From NCBI GenBank assembly GCA_965249895.1, contig CBDFNC010000005.1, forward strand, positions 992,001 through 1,056,000: a stretch of DNA of 64,000 nucleotides, written 5' to 3'. Below are positions 27,314 through 35,089 of the stretch, one piece after another. The notes under the pieces are model-generated. The model saw only the letters and a program-made list of their open reading frames with translations. It searched no databases and was not told the DNA's origin. The translations under genes and the position numbers were made by a program. Each line of letters begins with the position of its first letter. Positions within the stretch are counted from its first letter, which is position 1. Source of the stretch: CBDFNC01 sp965249895 (lineage in GTDB: Bacteria; Pseudomonadota; Gammaproteobacteria; Enterobacterales; CBDFNC01).

Positions 27314-27455
27314 TGAACAACCAAACTAAAGTTTTGTCATCGCTGGTAATGCTGTCTGTTCGCTTATCTTTCAGTGTACCTTCAAGCGCTTCCAGCCCTG
27401 TTGTTGCATCAACACTGGTCAAATAACGATGCACCGGCAATAGGAAGTTTTCAGA
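27306..27455 (-). pseudogene. PP2C-type phosphatase, C-terminal remnant
   Basis: About 49 codons on the minus strand, ending at TAA 27306-27308 and overlapping the kinase start. The end SDDKTLVWLFNE matches the last strand and metal-binding Asp region typical of PP2C phosphatases (SDDKTLVL). The 5' part is missing: the frame begins at an IS66 footprint. Overlap with the kinase suggests a former co-translated phosphatase-kinase pair. Confidence 0.65.
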
Positions 27456-27482
27456 TAACTATTCAGCTGGCGGAATAGTTAC
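27456..27482. repeat. IS66 footprint (both outer ends joined)
   Basis: TAACTATTCAGCTGGCGG followed at once by AATAGTTAC: the transposase-side end of the IS joined to the outermost bases of its other end. A deletion between the two GAATA pentamers present near the two ends would give exactly this. The flanks (CAGA left, AAAAAACC right) are not direct repeats, so neighbouring DNA was lost too. Confidence 0.8.
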
Positions 27483-27721
27483 AAAAAACCTTAACTTATT
27501 AGCCAAAGCAGGCATTTAACCAAAAACATCAAGCTTAGGTAAATAGTCAATTTTAAATAAAGGGTTATTTGTGAACTGAAATAGTGAAAAGCGCGAGATC
27601 TCCACCCGGGTTGATGAATATCTTTAAGCCCTTTACTTTTGATCATTAAATCCATTTCCCAATGATTCTGAACAGCTGAGACGGGACTGAGAATTTAAAA
27701 TCGCTAGGCAAACAATCTAGT

Positions 27722-27885
27722 GAAAGTTACCAGCCTTATTGGGAAAGCAAGGCCAAATTATTAGCCCAACCCCATCACAAATACGATGCTATTGAAGCTT
27801 ATATCCGGGCTACAGCCGTTAGCCTTCCACGGTGCAGCAAGAGTTTTTTCTCAAAGCACGTGACAAATTGATAATCTCAAGATAA
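27722..27885 (+). pseudogene. ECF sigma factor (DUF6596 type), C-terminal remnant with frameshift
   Basis: Reads SYQPYWESKAKLLAQ then HHKYDAIEAYIRATAVSL, shifts frame at about 27828, and ends QQEFFLKARDKLIISR and stop. The pattern (YxxYWxxKAxLL ... AxxAYxxAxxL ... ExxFLxxRxxxL) is the TPR-like tail of DUF6596-containing ECF sigma factors. The sigma domains themselves are absent upstream. The rest of 27483-28100 shows no coding signal. Confidence 0.5.
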
Positions 27886-28100
27886 ACGTCACACACCCCA
27901 TAATTGGGTGTAAAGAGTAATATATTGAGTTTTACCCATATCCAAAGTCATCAGCTGTGGTTAGCTGGCACACAAATGGGCTGAGAGCTTGTTCTGGTTG
28001 GAGTGGTATTGCTGACTTAGCATTATTGTTCGAGTCGTTCGAAGCCAGACAAACACCATTATGTGTTATGTAGTAATATTACAACCATATTCGTTATAAA

Positions 28101-28114
28101 ATGATCTACGTCAA
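28101..28114 (+). promoter_or_regulatory. FNR-like box upstream of focA
   Basis: ATGATCTACGTCAA matches the FNR consensus TTGAT-N4-ATCAA at 8 of 10 positions, about 61 bp before the focA start. Anaerobic activation by FNR is known for focA-pfl operons. Confidence 0.55.
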
Positions 28115-28174
28115 TTCCGCGCTTTAGGCTCTTTGTTAATCTCTCTTTAGAGGTAATAACAAAGAGAAAACAAG

Positions 28175-29020
28175 GTGAAAAACTTCGACGTATTACTCCC
28201 TCCAGAATTGGCTGAAAAAGCCGAAAATGTGGGCGTCGCTAAAGCAACAAAATCACCGCTCACCGCCTTTTTCCTAGCTATAACCGCCGGCGTATTCATC
28301 GGTTTGGCATTTGTCTTTTACACCACAGTAACCACAGGCGCTGAAAACATGCCCTGGGGTGTAAATAAGCTGTTAGGCGGCATCGCTTTTAGCATGGGTC
28401 TGCTGTTTATCGTTGTGTGTGGCGGCGAGCTATTCACCAGCTCTGTACTTACAGTAATGGCCAGATCAAGTAATAAAATTACCACAATACAATTAATCAA
28501 AAACTGGTTGGTGGTTTATGCAGGTAACTTTGCCGGCGCAATGCTTTTGGTTTTACTTATCTTTTTAGCAAAACAATATATGGTCGCCGATACACAATGG
28601 GGTGTTAACGCCATGAAGATAGCCCAGCATAAAGTGCATCACGACTTTATCCAGGCCGTCAGTCTGGGTGCCCTTTGCAACCTGATGGTATGCCTGGCTG
28701 TATGGATGAGTTTCGCTGCCCGCTCTGTAACCGATAAATTTGTCGCTGTGCTACTTCCCGTCACCATGTTTGTCGCATCCGGTTTCGAACACAGTATTGC
28801 CAATATGTTTATGATTCCAACAGGCATCATCACGGCAAATTTCGCGAGTCCCGAATTCTGGCAAATAAACGGATTAGACCCGGCAGACTTTGCAGACCTC
28901 ACCATTAGCAATTTCGTTTTTAACAACCTTATTCCTGTCACCCTGGGAAATATATTGGGCGGCGGACTGCTGGTTGGCATGACTTACTGGATTATTTACC
29001 GCCGGCCAAACGCTAACTAG
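28175..29020 (+). CDS. focA: Formate channel FocA
   Basis: Pentameric formate/nitrite-transporter-family channel that exports or re-imports formate made by pyruvate formate-lyase. 281 residues (E. coli 285), six hydrophobic helices, with the family motifs GVFIGLAFVFYTTV, the FNT loop CGGELFTSSVLTVMARS and FEHSIANMFMIPTGI carrying the gating-pore residues. The start at 28175 is read as GTG after AACAAG; no better start is present. Upstream of pflB with a 44-bp gap, the classical focA-pflB arrangement. Confidence 0.95.
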   Translation: MKNFDVLLPPELAEKAENVGVAKATKSPLTAFFLAITAGVFIGLAFVFYTTVTTGAENMPWGVNKLLGGIAFSMGLLFIVVCGGELFTSSVLTVMARSSNKITTIQLIKNWLVVYAGNFAGAMLLVLLIFLAKQYMVADTQWGVNAMKIAQHKVHHDFIQAVSLGALCNLMVCLAVWMSFAARSVTDKFVAVLLPVTMFVASGFEHSIANMFMIPTGIITANFASPEFWQINGLDPADFADLTISNFVFNNLIPVTLGNILGGGLLVGMTYWIIYRRPNAN

Positions 29021-29064
29021 GCGTTTTCGGTTTCACAATTTTTTAAGTATATAGGTAGGATTTT

Positions 29065-31347
29065 ATGGCTGAACAAACAGAACAATTTGCCCAAGCCTGG
29101 ACAGGTTTCGCCGCTGGCGACTGGAAAACCCAAGTTAATGTCCGTGATTTTATCCAAAAGAACTATACCCCTTATGAAGGCGATGATCGGTTCCTAAGCG
29201 GCGCCACAGAAGCCACCAACGTCCTTTGGGGTAAGGTGATGGTGGGCATCAAACAAGAGAACAGCACTCACGCGCCGGTGGACTTTGATACTTCCGTTAT
29301 TTCTACGATTACGGCTCACGATGCGGGTTATATTAACCAGGAACTGGAAACTATCGTTGGCCTGCAAACTGAGGCCCCGCTAAAGCGAGCGATCATCCCC
29401 AATGGTGGCATTCGCATGGTGGAAGGCTCTTGTAAAGCCTATGACCGCGAGCTGGATCCACAAGTCAGCAAAATTTACAGTGAATACCGTAAGACCCATA
29501 ATCAGGGTGTTTTCGATGTATACACAAGTGACATTATGAAATGTCGTAAATCGGGTGTGTTAACGGGGTTACCCGATGCCTATGGCCGAGGCCGGATCAT
29601 TGGTGATTATCGTCGCGTAGCCCTGTATGGCGTTGACCTCCTGATGAAAGATAAGGCGGCTCAGCACAAATCTTTGGAATCCGAACTGGTCGCGGGCGGT
29701 ACATTAGAAGACACAATGAAATTGCGAGAAGAGATCTTCGAGCAGTATCGTGCGCTGGAGCAGATGAAGGTGATGGCGGCTAAGTACGGCTTTGATATTT
29801 CGAGCCCGGCAAACGACGCCAAAGAAGCTATCCAGTGGACCTACTTTGCCTATCTGGCTGCGGTGAAATCACAAAATGGCGCCGCTATGTCCTTCGGCCG
29901 TACCGCCAGCTTCCTGGACATTTACATCGAGCGTGATCTGCGGGCTGGGGAAATCACCGAAGATCAAGCCCAGGAGCTTATTGACCACCTGGTAATGAAG
30001 CTTCGTATGGTGCGTTTCCTGCGCACACCTGAATACGATACCTTGTTCTCTGGCGATCCAATCTGGGCAACAGAATCCATTGGTGGTATGGGTGTGGACG
30101 GTCGTACCCTAGTCACAAAGAACAGCTTCCGCTTCCTGAATACTCAGTACACTATGGGGTCATCTCCAGAGCCTAATATCACGGTGCTTTGGTCGGAATC
30201 GTTGCCGTCTAACTTTAAAAAATACTGTGCAAAAGTATCCATAGATACGTCTTCAATCCAGTACGAAAACGATGATCTGATGCGGTCTGATTTTGACAAC
30301 GATGACTATGCCATCGCCTGCTGTGTATCTCCTATGGTGGTAGGCAAACACATGCAGTTCTTTGGCGCCCGCGCCAACCTGGCAAAGACCCTGTTGTACG
30401 CCATCAATGGTGGTGTGGACGAAAAACTGAAGGTGCAAATTGGTCCTAAGACTGACAAGATCACCGATGAAATACTGAACTTCGATGACGTCTTTGCTCG
30501 CCTTGATTTCCTGATGGATTGGTTAGCCAATCAATACGTCACGGCCCTGAACTGTATTCACTATATGCACGATAAGTACAGTTATGAAGCGGCATTGATG
30601 GCTCTGCACGACAGAGATGTGCGTCGCACTATGGCCTGCGGTATCGCCGGCTTGTCTGTAGCCGCAGACTCTTTGGCCGCAATTAAGTTTGCTAAGGTTA
30701 AGCCGGTTCGTGATGAAGACGGTGTCGCTGTCGATTTCGAAATCGAAGGCGACTACCCGAAATTTGGTAACAATGATGCCCGCGTCGACGATATCGCCTG
30801 CGACCTGGTCGAACGTTTTATGAAGAAGATCAGAAAACTGAAGATGTATCGTAACGCGGTACCGACACAGTCTATTCTGACCATCACCTCTAACGTTGTG
30901 TATGGTAAGAAAACAGGCACCACACCTGACGGCCGCCAGGCTGGCGCGCCTTTCGCCCCAGGTGCAAACCCTATGCACGGCCGGGATGAAAAAGGTGCCG
31001 TTGCATCACTGACATCGGTTTCCAAACTGCCATTTGCCTATGCTCAGGACGGTATTTCCTATACCTTCTCCATAGTGCCAAACGCACTGGGCAAGGACGA
31101 TATATCCCAGCGCAGCAATCTGGCGGGCCTGATGGATGGTTACTTTAAACACACTCCAGCCAACGAAGGCGGTCAGCACCTTAACGTGAACGTGATGAAT
31201 CGGGATATGCTGCTGGATGCTATGGAAAACCCCGAGAAATACCCTCAGCTAACCATACGAGTTTCCGGTTACGCCGTACGCTTTAACTCCTTAACCAAGG
31301 AGCAACAGCAGGACGTCATTACCCGAACCTTTACTGCCAGTTTATAA
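29065..31347 (+). CDS. pflB: Formate C-acetyltransferase (pyruvate formate-lyase)
   Basis: Glycyl-radical enzyme of anaerobic metabolism: pyruvate + CoA to acetyl-CoA + formate. 760 residues (E. coli 760). The active-site pair is C419-C420 (AIACCVSPM) and the glycyl radical site is G735 in VSGYAVRF near the C-terminus. AGGTAGGA lies 5-6 nt before the ATG. Its activase (pflA) follows after 223 bp. Confidence 0.98.
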   Translation: MAEQTEQFAQAWTGFAAGDWKTQVNVRDFIQKNYTPYEGDDRFLSGATEATNVLWGKVMVGIKQENSTHAPVDFDTSVISTITAHDAGYINQELETIVGLQTEAPLKRAIIPNGGIRMVEGSCKAYDRELDPQVSKIYSEYRKTHNQGVFDVYTSDIMKCRKSGVLTGLPDAYGRGRIIGDYRRVALYGVDLLMKDKAAQHKSLESELVAGGTLEDTMKLREEIFEQYRALEQMKVMAAKYGFDISSPANDAKEAIQWTYFAYLAAVKSQNGAAMSFGRTASFLDIYIERDLRAGEITEDQAQELIDHLVMKLRMVRFLRTPEYDTLFSGDPIWATESIGGMGVDGRTLVTKNSFRFLNTQYTMGSSPEPNITVLWSESLPSNFKKYCAKVSIDTSSIQYENDDLMRSDFDNDDYAIACCVSPMVVGKHMQFFGARANLAKTLLYAINGGVDEKLKVQIGPKTDKITDEILNFDDVFARLDFLMDWLANQYVTALNCIHYMHDKYSYEAALMALHDRDVRRTMACGIAGLSVAADSLAAIKFAKVKPVRDEDGVAVDFEIEGDYPKFGNNDARVDDIACDLVERFMKKIRKLKMYRNAVPTQSILTITSNVVYGKKTGTTPDGRQAGAPFAPGANPMHGRDEKGAVASLTSVSKLPFAYAQDGISYTFSIVPNALGKDDISQRSNLAGLMDGYFKHTPANEGGQHLNVNVMNRDMLLDAMENPEKYPQLTIRVSGYAVRFNSLTKEQQQDVITRTFTASL

Positions 31348-31368
31348 ACGAGTCCCCTGCGCACTACG

Positions 31369-31399
31369 GGGGTAAACGGCCAAGGATGGCCTTTTACCC
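31369..31399. terminator. Hairpin after pflB
   Basis: GGGTAAACGGCCA pairs with TGGCCTTTTACCC across AGGA, just after the pflB stop. It could reduce read-through into pflA, whose product is needed in much smaller amounts. Confidence 0.65.
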
Positions 31400-31570
31400 A
31401 ACATAAACACAACCCTAACAAACTCGTCTTGACCTATAAAAACGTTTAGTAACCCGCTAATTAAATTGATTTAATATCTTCATGTTTACTTCCCAGCGTT
31501 ACCGGGTTTAGTTACAATCGAGGGCAGATAGGGAGTGTCATTTGATTAATAAGAAGGCGTATTAGTAAAG

Positions 31571-32350
31571 GTGCCTATGCATAACTTAATTCCCTCAGAC
31601 ACTTCTCCCCTAACGGCAACAGGAAGAATTCATTCCATCGAATCGTGTGGCACAGTAGACGGGCCCGGCATTCGCTTTATCGTGTTTCTCCAGGGTTGCC
31701 TGATGCGCTGTAAATATTGCCACAACCGAGACACCTGGGATACCGAAGACGGTAAAGAGGTCACAGTAAAAACCTTGATGGACGATCTCACCCAATATCG
31801 CCATTTTATGGAGGCCAGTGGCGGTGGGATCACCGCATCCGGTGGCGAAGCCATGTTGCAGGCTTCCTTTGTTAGCGCCCTGTTTCAAGCTGCCAAGCAA
31901 GAAAACATCCACACCTGCCTCGATACCAATGGTTTTGTACGTAAGCTGGATAAAACCGTGGATATGGTATTAGACGCTACCGATCTCGTAATGCTGGATA
32001 TTAAGCAGGTCAATGAAAGCAAACATATCGACCTTACCCATGTCAGCAACAAATATTCCCTTGCGTTTGCCAGGTACCTGGCTGAGCGAAAACAAGAAAC
32101 CTGGATCCGTTATGTGGTGGTGCCGGGCTATACCGATGATGAGGCCTCCGCACATCAACTAGGTGAATTCATTCAACCGATGACAAATATAGAAAAAGTG
32201 GAATTATTGCCCTACCACGAATTGGGCCGGCATAAATGGATCGCTATGGGTGAATCGTATCCCCTCGAGGGAGTTTCGCCCCCGAGTCGCGCTGTAATGG
32301 AGAACATCAAGCAGATCCTTTCTCAATACCACGCTAACGTCATTTTCTAA
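31571..32350 (+). CDS. pflA: Pyruvate formate-lyase-activating enzyme
   Basis: Radical-SAM enzyme that abstracts a hydrogen from Gly735 of PflB to create the glycyl radical. Up to 259 residues. The [4Fe-4S] motif is C43-x3-C47-x2-C50 (GCLMRCKYCHNRD); GGITASGGEAMLQ is the SAM-binding GGE region. The frame opens at GTG 31571, but ATG 31577 with AAAGG five bases upstream is an equally good start. It lacks none of the family landmarks. Confidence 0.96.
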   Translation: MPMHNLIPSDTSPLTATGRIHSIESCGTVDGPGIRFIVFLQGCLMRCKYCHNRDTWDTEDGKEVTVKTLMDDLTQYRHFMEASGGGITASGGEAMLQASFVSALFQAAKQENIHTCLDTNGFVRKLDKTVDMVLDATDLVMLDIKQVNESKHIDLTHVSNKYSLAFARYLAERKQETWIRYVVVPGYTDDEASAHQLGEFIQPMTNIEKVELLPYHELGRHKWIAMGESYPLEGVSPPSRAVMENIKQILSQYHANVIF

Positions 32351-32374
32351 CCGAAACTCAAAAGGACTTGGATC

Positions 32375-33016
32375 TTGTTTAATTTCGCGGAAATCAGTTG
32401 CCTTGTCCTGTATTTTTGTCTGCTAGGAGCGAGCGCGCAGAAAGCCACTTTCCGTCAACTGGCGCAAGACAAATTACGTCAGCACCTAAGCTTTGGCTGT
32501 GCCATTTCCTTATTGATGTTATGGTCTTTAAAAGCCGGATTATTTGACGAATTACAAATACATTTTCTGTGCCTGACCGGAGTCACCTTAATGCTGGGCT
32601 GGCGAACCGCACTTTGGACAGCGAGCCTGGCACTATTGCTACTTTCCGGTTTTGGTAAAGAGCCCTGGCCACTCCTGGGGATAAACGGTTTACTCGGGGT
32701 AGTGTTACCAATCGCGGTTAGCTGGGGAGTTTTACAGCTTGCCAATCGTTACCTGCCAAAAAACATTTTTGTGTTTATTTTTGTGGCGGCCTTTTTTAAT
32801 GCTGCTCTCGCCATCAGTGCGCGACACCTGGCATACACTGGGTTTTATTTGCTTTCCGATAATTTCACATTCGATCAAGTGTTCGATAACTTCTTTATTT
32901 TATGGCCGCTGCTTCTGTTTCCGGAAGCGTTGCTAAACGGCATGTTAGTTACCTTATTGGTGATCTATAAACCTGACTGGATCAGTACCTTCAACGACAA
33001 AGAATATTTAAAATAG
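32375..33016 (+). CDS. Membrane protein, energy-coupling-factor-like/CbiM-related permease
   Basis: 213-residue, highly hydrophobic protein with about six transmembrane helices. It resembles proteins labelled energy-coupling factor ABC transporter permease in marine gammaproteobacteria; there is no adjacent ATPase or T-component. The start at 32375 is a TTG preceded by AAAAGGA. It follows pflA by 24 bp and is probably co-transcribed, but a link to formate metabolism is unproven. Substrate unknown (metal uptake is a guess from the family). Confidence 0.65.
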   Translation: MFNFAEISCLVLYFCLLGASAQKATFRQLAQDKLRQHLSFGCAISLLMLWSLKAGLFDELQIHFLCLTGVTLMLGWRTALWTASLALLLLSGFGKEPWPLLGINGLLGVVLPIAVSWGVLQLANRYLPKNIFVFIFVAAFFNAALAISARHLAYTGFYLLSDNFTFDQVFDNFFILWPLLLFPEALLNGMLVTLLVIYKPDWISTFNDKEYLK

Positions 33017-33092
33017 CGCTCTTGCTTGCCGATCCTGCACGACTTGATTGACACACAGTTCATTGAAACTTACGACTTTTTAACTAACAGGA

Positions 33093-33533
33093 TCAGACGT
33101 CGGTAAGGAAGGTTTTATCCAGTTGCTTAAACGCACTTCTAAGTAGATAGGCTAGATCTTGGTACTTAGGACGATGAACTAAGGGGTTGGTTTTGCAGCC
33201 TTCCTGTTGCATCTTTTCATGCAGATCTCGATACCAGTTCGCCATACTAGGTGGCAAGTGACTGGTTGCTCTATTACCTAACCAATACAAACCTTGCATC
33301 GGCAGGCTAACCATAAATAAGGTAAGGGCTATGGTTGTTGGCCAATAGAGTGGCTCACCGAATTGATATTGCAACATTAACCCCAGTACCGCCAAGGCGG
33401 GCATCACATTTTTACCTAGCTGAGTTGCTGAAATTACGCGGTTCTCAGGGAACAAAGAATTTAGCTCTTTGCGCTTAGGCCAGGAGTTTAAGTATTTGTT
33501 GCCATCTTGTAATTTTATACCAAACATATTCAT
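33093..33533 (-). CDS. yfbV: UPF0208 membrane protein YfbV
   Basis: 146 residues with two transmembrane helices (NVMPALAVLGLMLQY; YWPTTIALTLFMVSLPMQGLYWLG) between cytosolic ends (LPPSMANWYRDLHEKM). In E. coli YfbV limits the Ter macrodomain; it lies divergent from ackA there as here. The conserved neighbourhood strengthens the call. Confidence 0.92.
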   Translation of the reverse strand: MNMFGIKLQDGNKYLNSWPKRKELNSLFPENRVISATQLGKNVMPALAVLGLMLQYQFGEPLYWPTTIALTLFMVSLPMQGLYWLGNRATSHLPPSMANWYRDLHEKMQQEGCKTNPLVHRPKYQDLAYLLRSAFKQLDKTFLTDV

Positions 33534-33589
33534 AAATTCTCTGCATTACCTCGATTATTCAGAGAAAAACACCCGTTTTGCAAAAAAAA

Positions 33590-33603
33590 TTGATTTACAT
33601 TAA
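33590..33603. promoter_or_regulatory. FNR-like box between yfbV and ackA
   Basis: TTGATTTACATTAA matches TTGAT-N4-ATCAA at 9 of 10 positions. It lies 57 bp from the yfbV start and about 230 bp from ackA. Confidence 0.5.
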
Positions 33604-33830
33604 CTATAATTGTCACTCTCTTTGTTATTTTATTACACTAGGAGTATCCTTACTGACGCCTTATCGTTTCAGTACTCACTAAGTGAGATTTTCAAGGACA
33701 TGACCCCTTTCTTGGGTGTTATCATGTAAGCAATCAAGATTGCCTACCCTCTAAGGATACGTTAAGTGGACCAAATGCTCTAGTCGCTTTTGGTATAGCC
33801 TGTGATCGTAATGTTATTTAGGATTTTCTA

Positions 33831-35027
33831 ATGAGCAACAAACTTGTTCTAGTACTTAACTGTGGTAGTTCTTCCCTTAAATTCGCCCTGCTTGATGCAA
33901 ACAGTGGGGATGAACATATTTCCGGCTTAGCCGAGTGTTTTAACCTTGAAGACGCCAGAATTAAGTGGAAATTAGATGGACAGAAACAAGAGACGTCTTT
34001 GGGCGCGTTTTCTGCTCACCGTGAAGCCATCGAATTTTTGGTATCAAAAATCCTAAGCCAAACACCTGCTCTGCTGGAAAATCTAGTGGCGGTTGGCCAT
34101 CGCGTGGTACATGGTGGAGAGAAATTCACTAAATCAGTACTTATCGATGAAAAAGTTATCGAAGGGATCCAAGACTGTGCGGCCTTAGCACCTTTGCATA
34201 ACCCGGCGAATTTGATCGGTATCCGCTCTGCACAAGCGGCTTTCCCTCATCTACCACAAATTGCTGTATTCGATACCGCTTTCCACCAGACAATGCCAGA
34301 TACAGCATATTTATACGCGTTACCTTATAAGTTGTATCGCGAACACGCTATTCGTCGTTACGGTATGCACGGCACCAGCCACCTGTATGTCACCGAAGAA
34401 GCAGCCAAAATGCTGGGTAAACCGGTTACCGAAACTAACATTATCACAGCTCACCTTGGTAACGGTGCCTCATGTTGCGCGGTTAAAAACGGTAAAAGTG
34501 TTGATACCAGCATGGGTCTTACGCCACTGGAAGGCCTGGTAATGGGAACCCGAAGTGGTGACCTGGATCCAAGCATTATTCAGCACTTGGTGAACAAACT
34601 GGGTTATACCCTGGACGAAGTAAATAACGTACTTAACAAACAAAGTGGCTTGATGGGTATTTCTGAATTGTCCAGCGATTGCCGCGCTATTGAAGATGGC
34701 TATAAAGATGGCCATAAAGGTGCAACCCTGGCACTGGAAATCTTCTGCTACCGCTTGGCCAAATACATTGCCTCTTACACTGTGCCTCTGGGCCGTTTGG
34801 ACGCCATTATTTTCACCGGTGGTATCGGCGAAAACTCCGACATTATCCGCAAGAAAGTGCTGGATAACCTGGTTATTTTCGGTTTTAAAGTGGATGACGA
34901 GAAAAATCTGGCGGCGCGCTTTGGTGGTGAAGGTGTTATCACAACCCCAGACAGCCCTGTCGCTATGGTTATACCTACTAATGAAGAGTGGGTCATTGCC
35001 AAAGATGCCGCCCGCATCCTAGGTTAA
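33831..35027 (+). CDS. ackA: Acetate kinase
   Basis: Acetyl phosphate + ADP to acetate + ATP, the energy-yielding end of mixed-acid fermentation; reversible. 398 residues (E. coli 400). ASKHA-fold signatures: VLVLNCGSSSLKFAL at the N-terminus, the RVVHGGEKF and GMHGTSHLYV motifs, HLGNGASC and TGGIGENS. Start ATG 33831. Followed by pta in the same direction. Confidence 0.98.
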   Translation: MSNKLVLVLNCGSSSLKFALLDANSGDEHISGLAECFNLEDARIKWKLDGQKQETSLGAFSAHREAIEFLVSKILSQTPALLENLVAVGHRVVHGGEKFTKSVLIDEKVIEGIQDCAALAPLHNPANLIGIRSAQAAFPHLPQIAVFDTAFHQTMPDTAYLYALPYKLYREHAIRRYGMHGTSHLYVTEEAAKMLGKPVTETNIITAHLGNGASCCAVKNGKSVDTSMGLTPLEGLVMGTRSGDLDPSIIQHLVNKLGYTLDEVNNVLNKQSGLMGISELSSDCRAIEDGYKDGHKGATLALEIFCYRLAKYIASYTVPLGRLDAIIFTGGIGENSDIIRKKVLDNLVIFGFKVDDEKNLAARFGGEGVITTPDSPVAMVIPTNEEWVIAKDAARILG

Positions 35028-35041
35028 TCAACAAAATCTTA

Positions 35042-35064
35042 TTCGGGGGCTCCCCCCTTTTTTT
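35042..35064 (+). terminator. Attenuator-like hairpin between ackA and pta
   Basis: CGGGGGCTCCCCCC followed by seven T, 15 bp after the ackA stop. The tiny loop makes it a modest terminator; it may tune the ackA to pta ratio. Confidence 0.55.
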
Positions 35065-35089
35065 GAACTTAATATATAGGGTAATAGCT

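Noticed and set aside
34988..35089. Longer N-terminus for Pta
   Set aside because: It overlaps the ackA 3' end and has no homology; GTG 35090 gives the exact family N-terminus.
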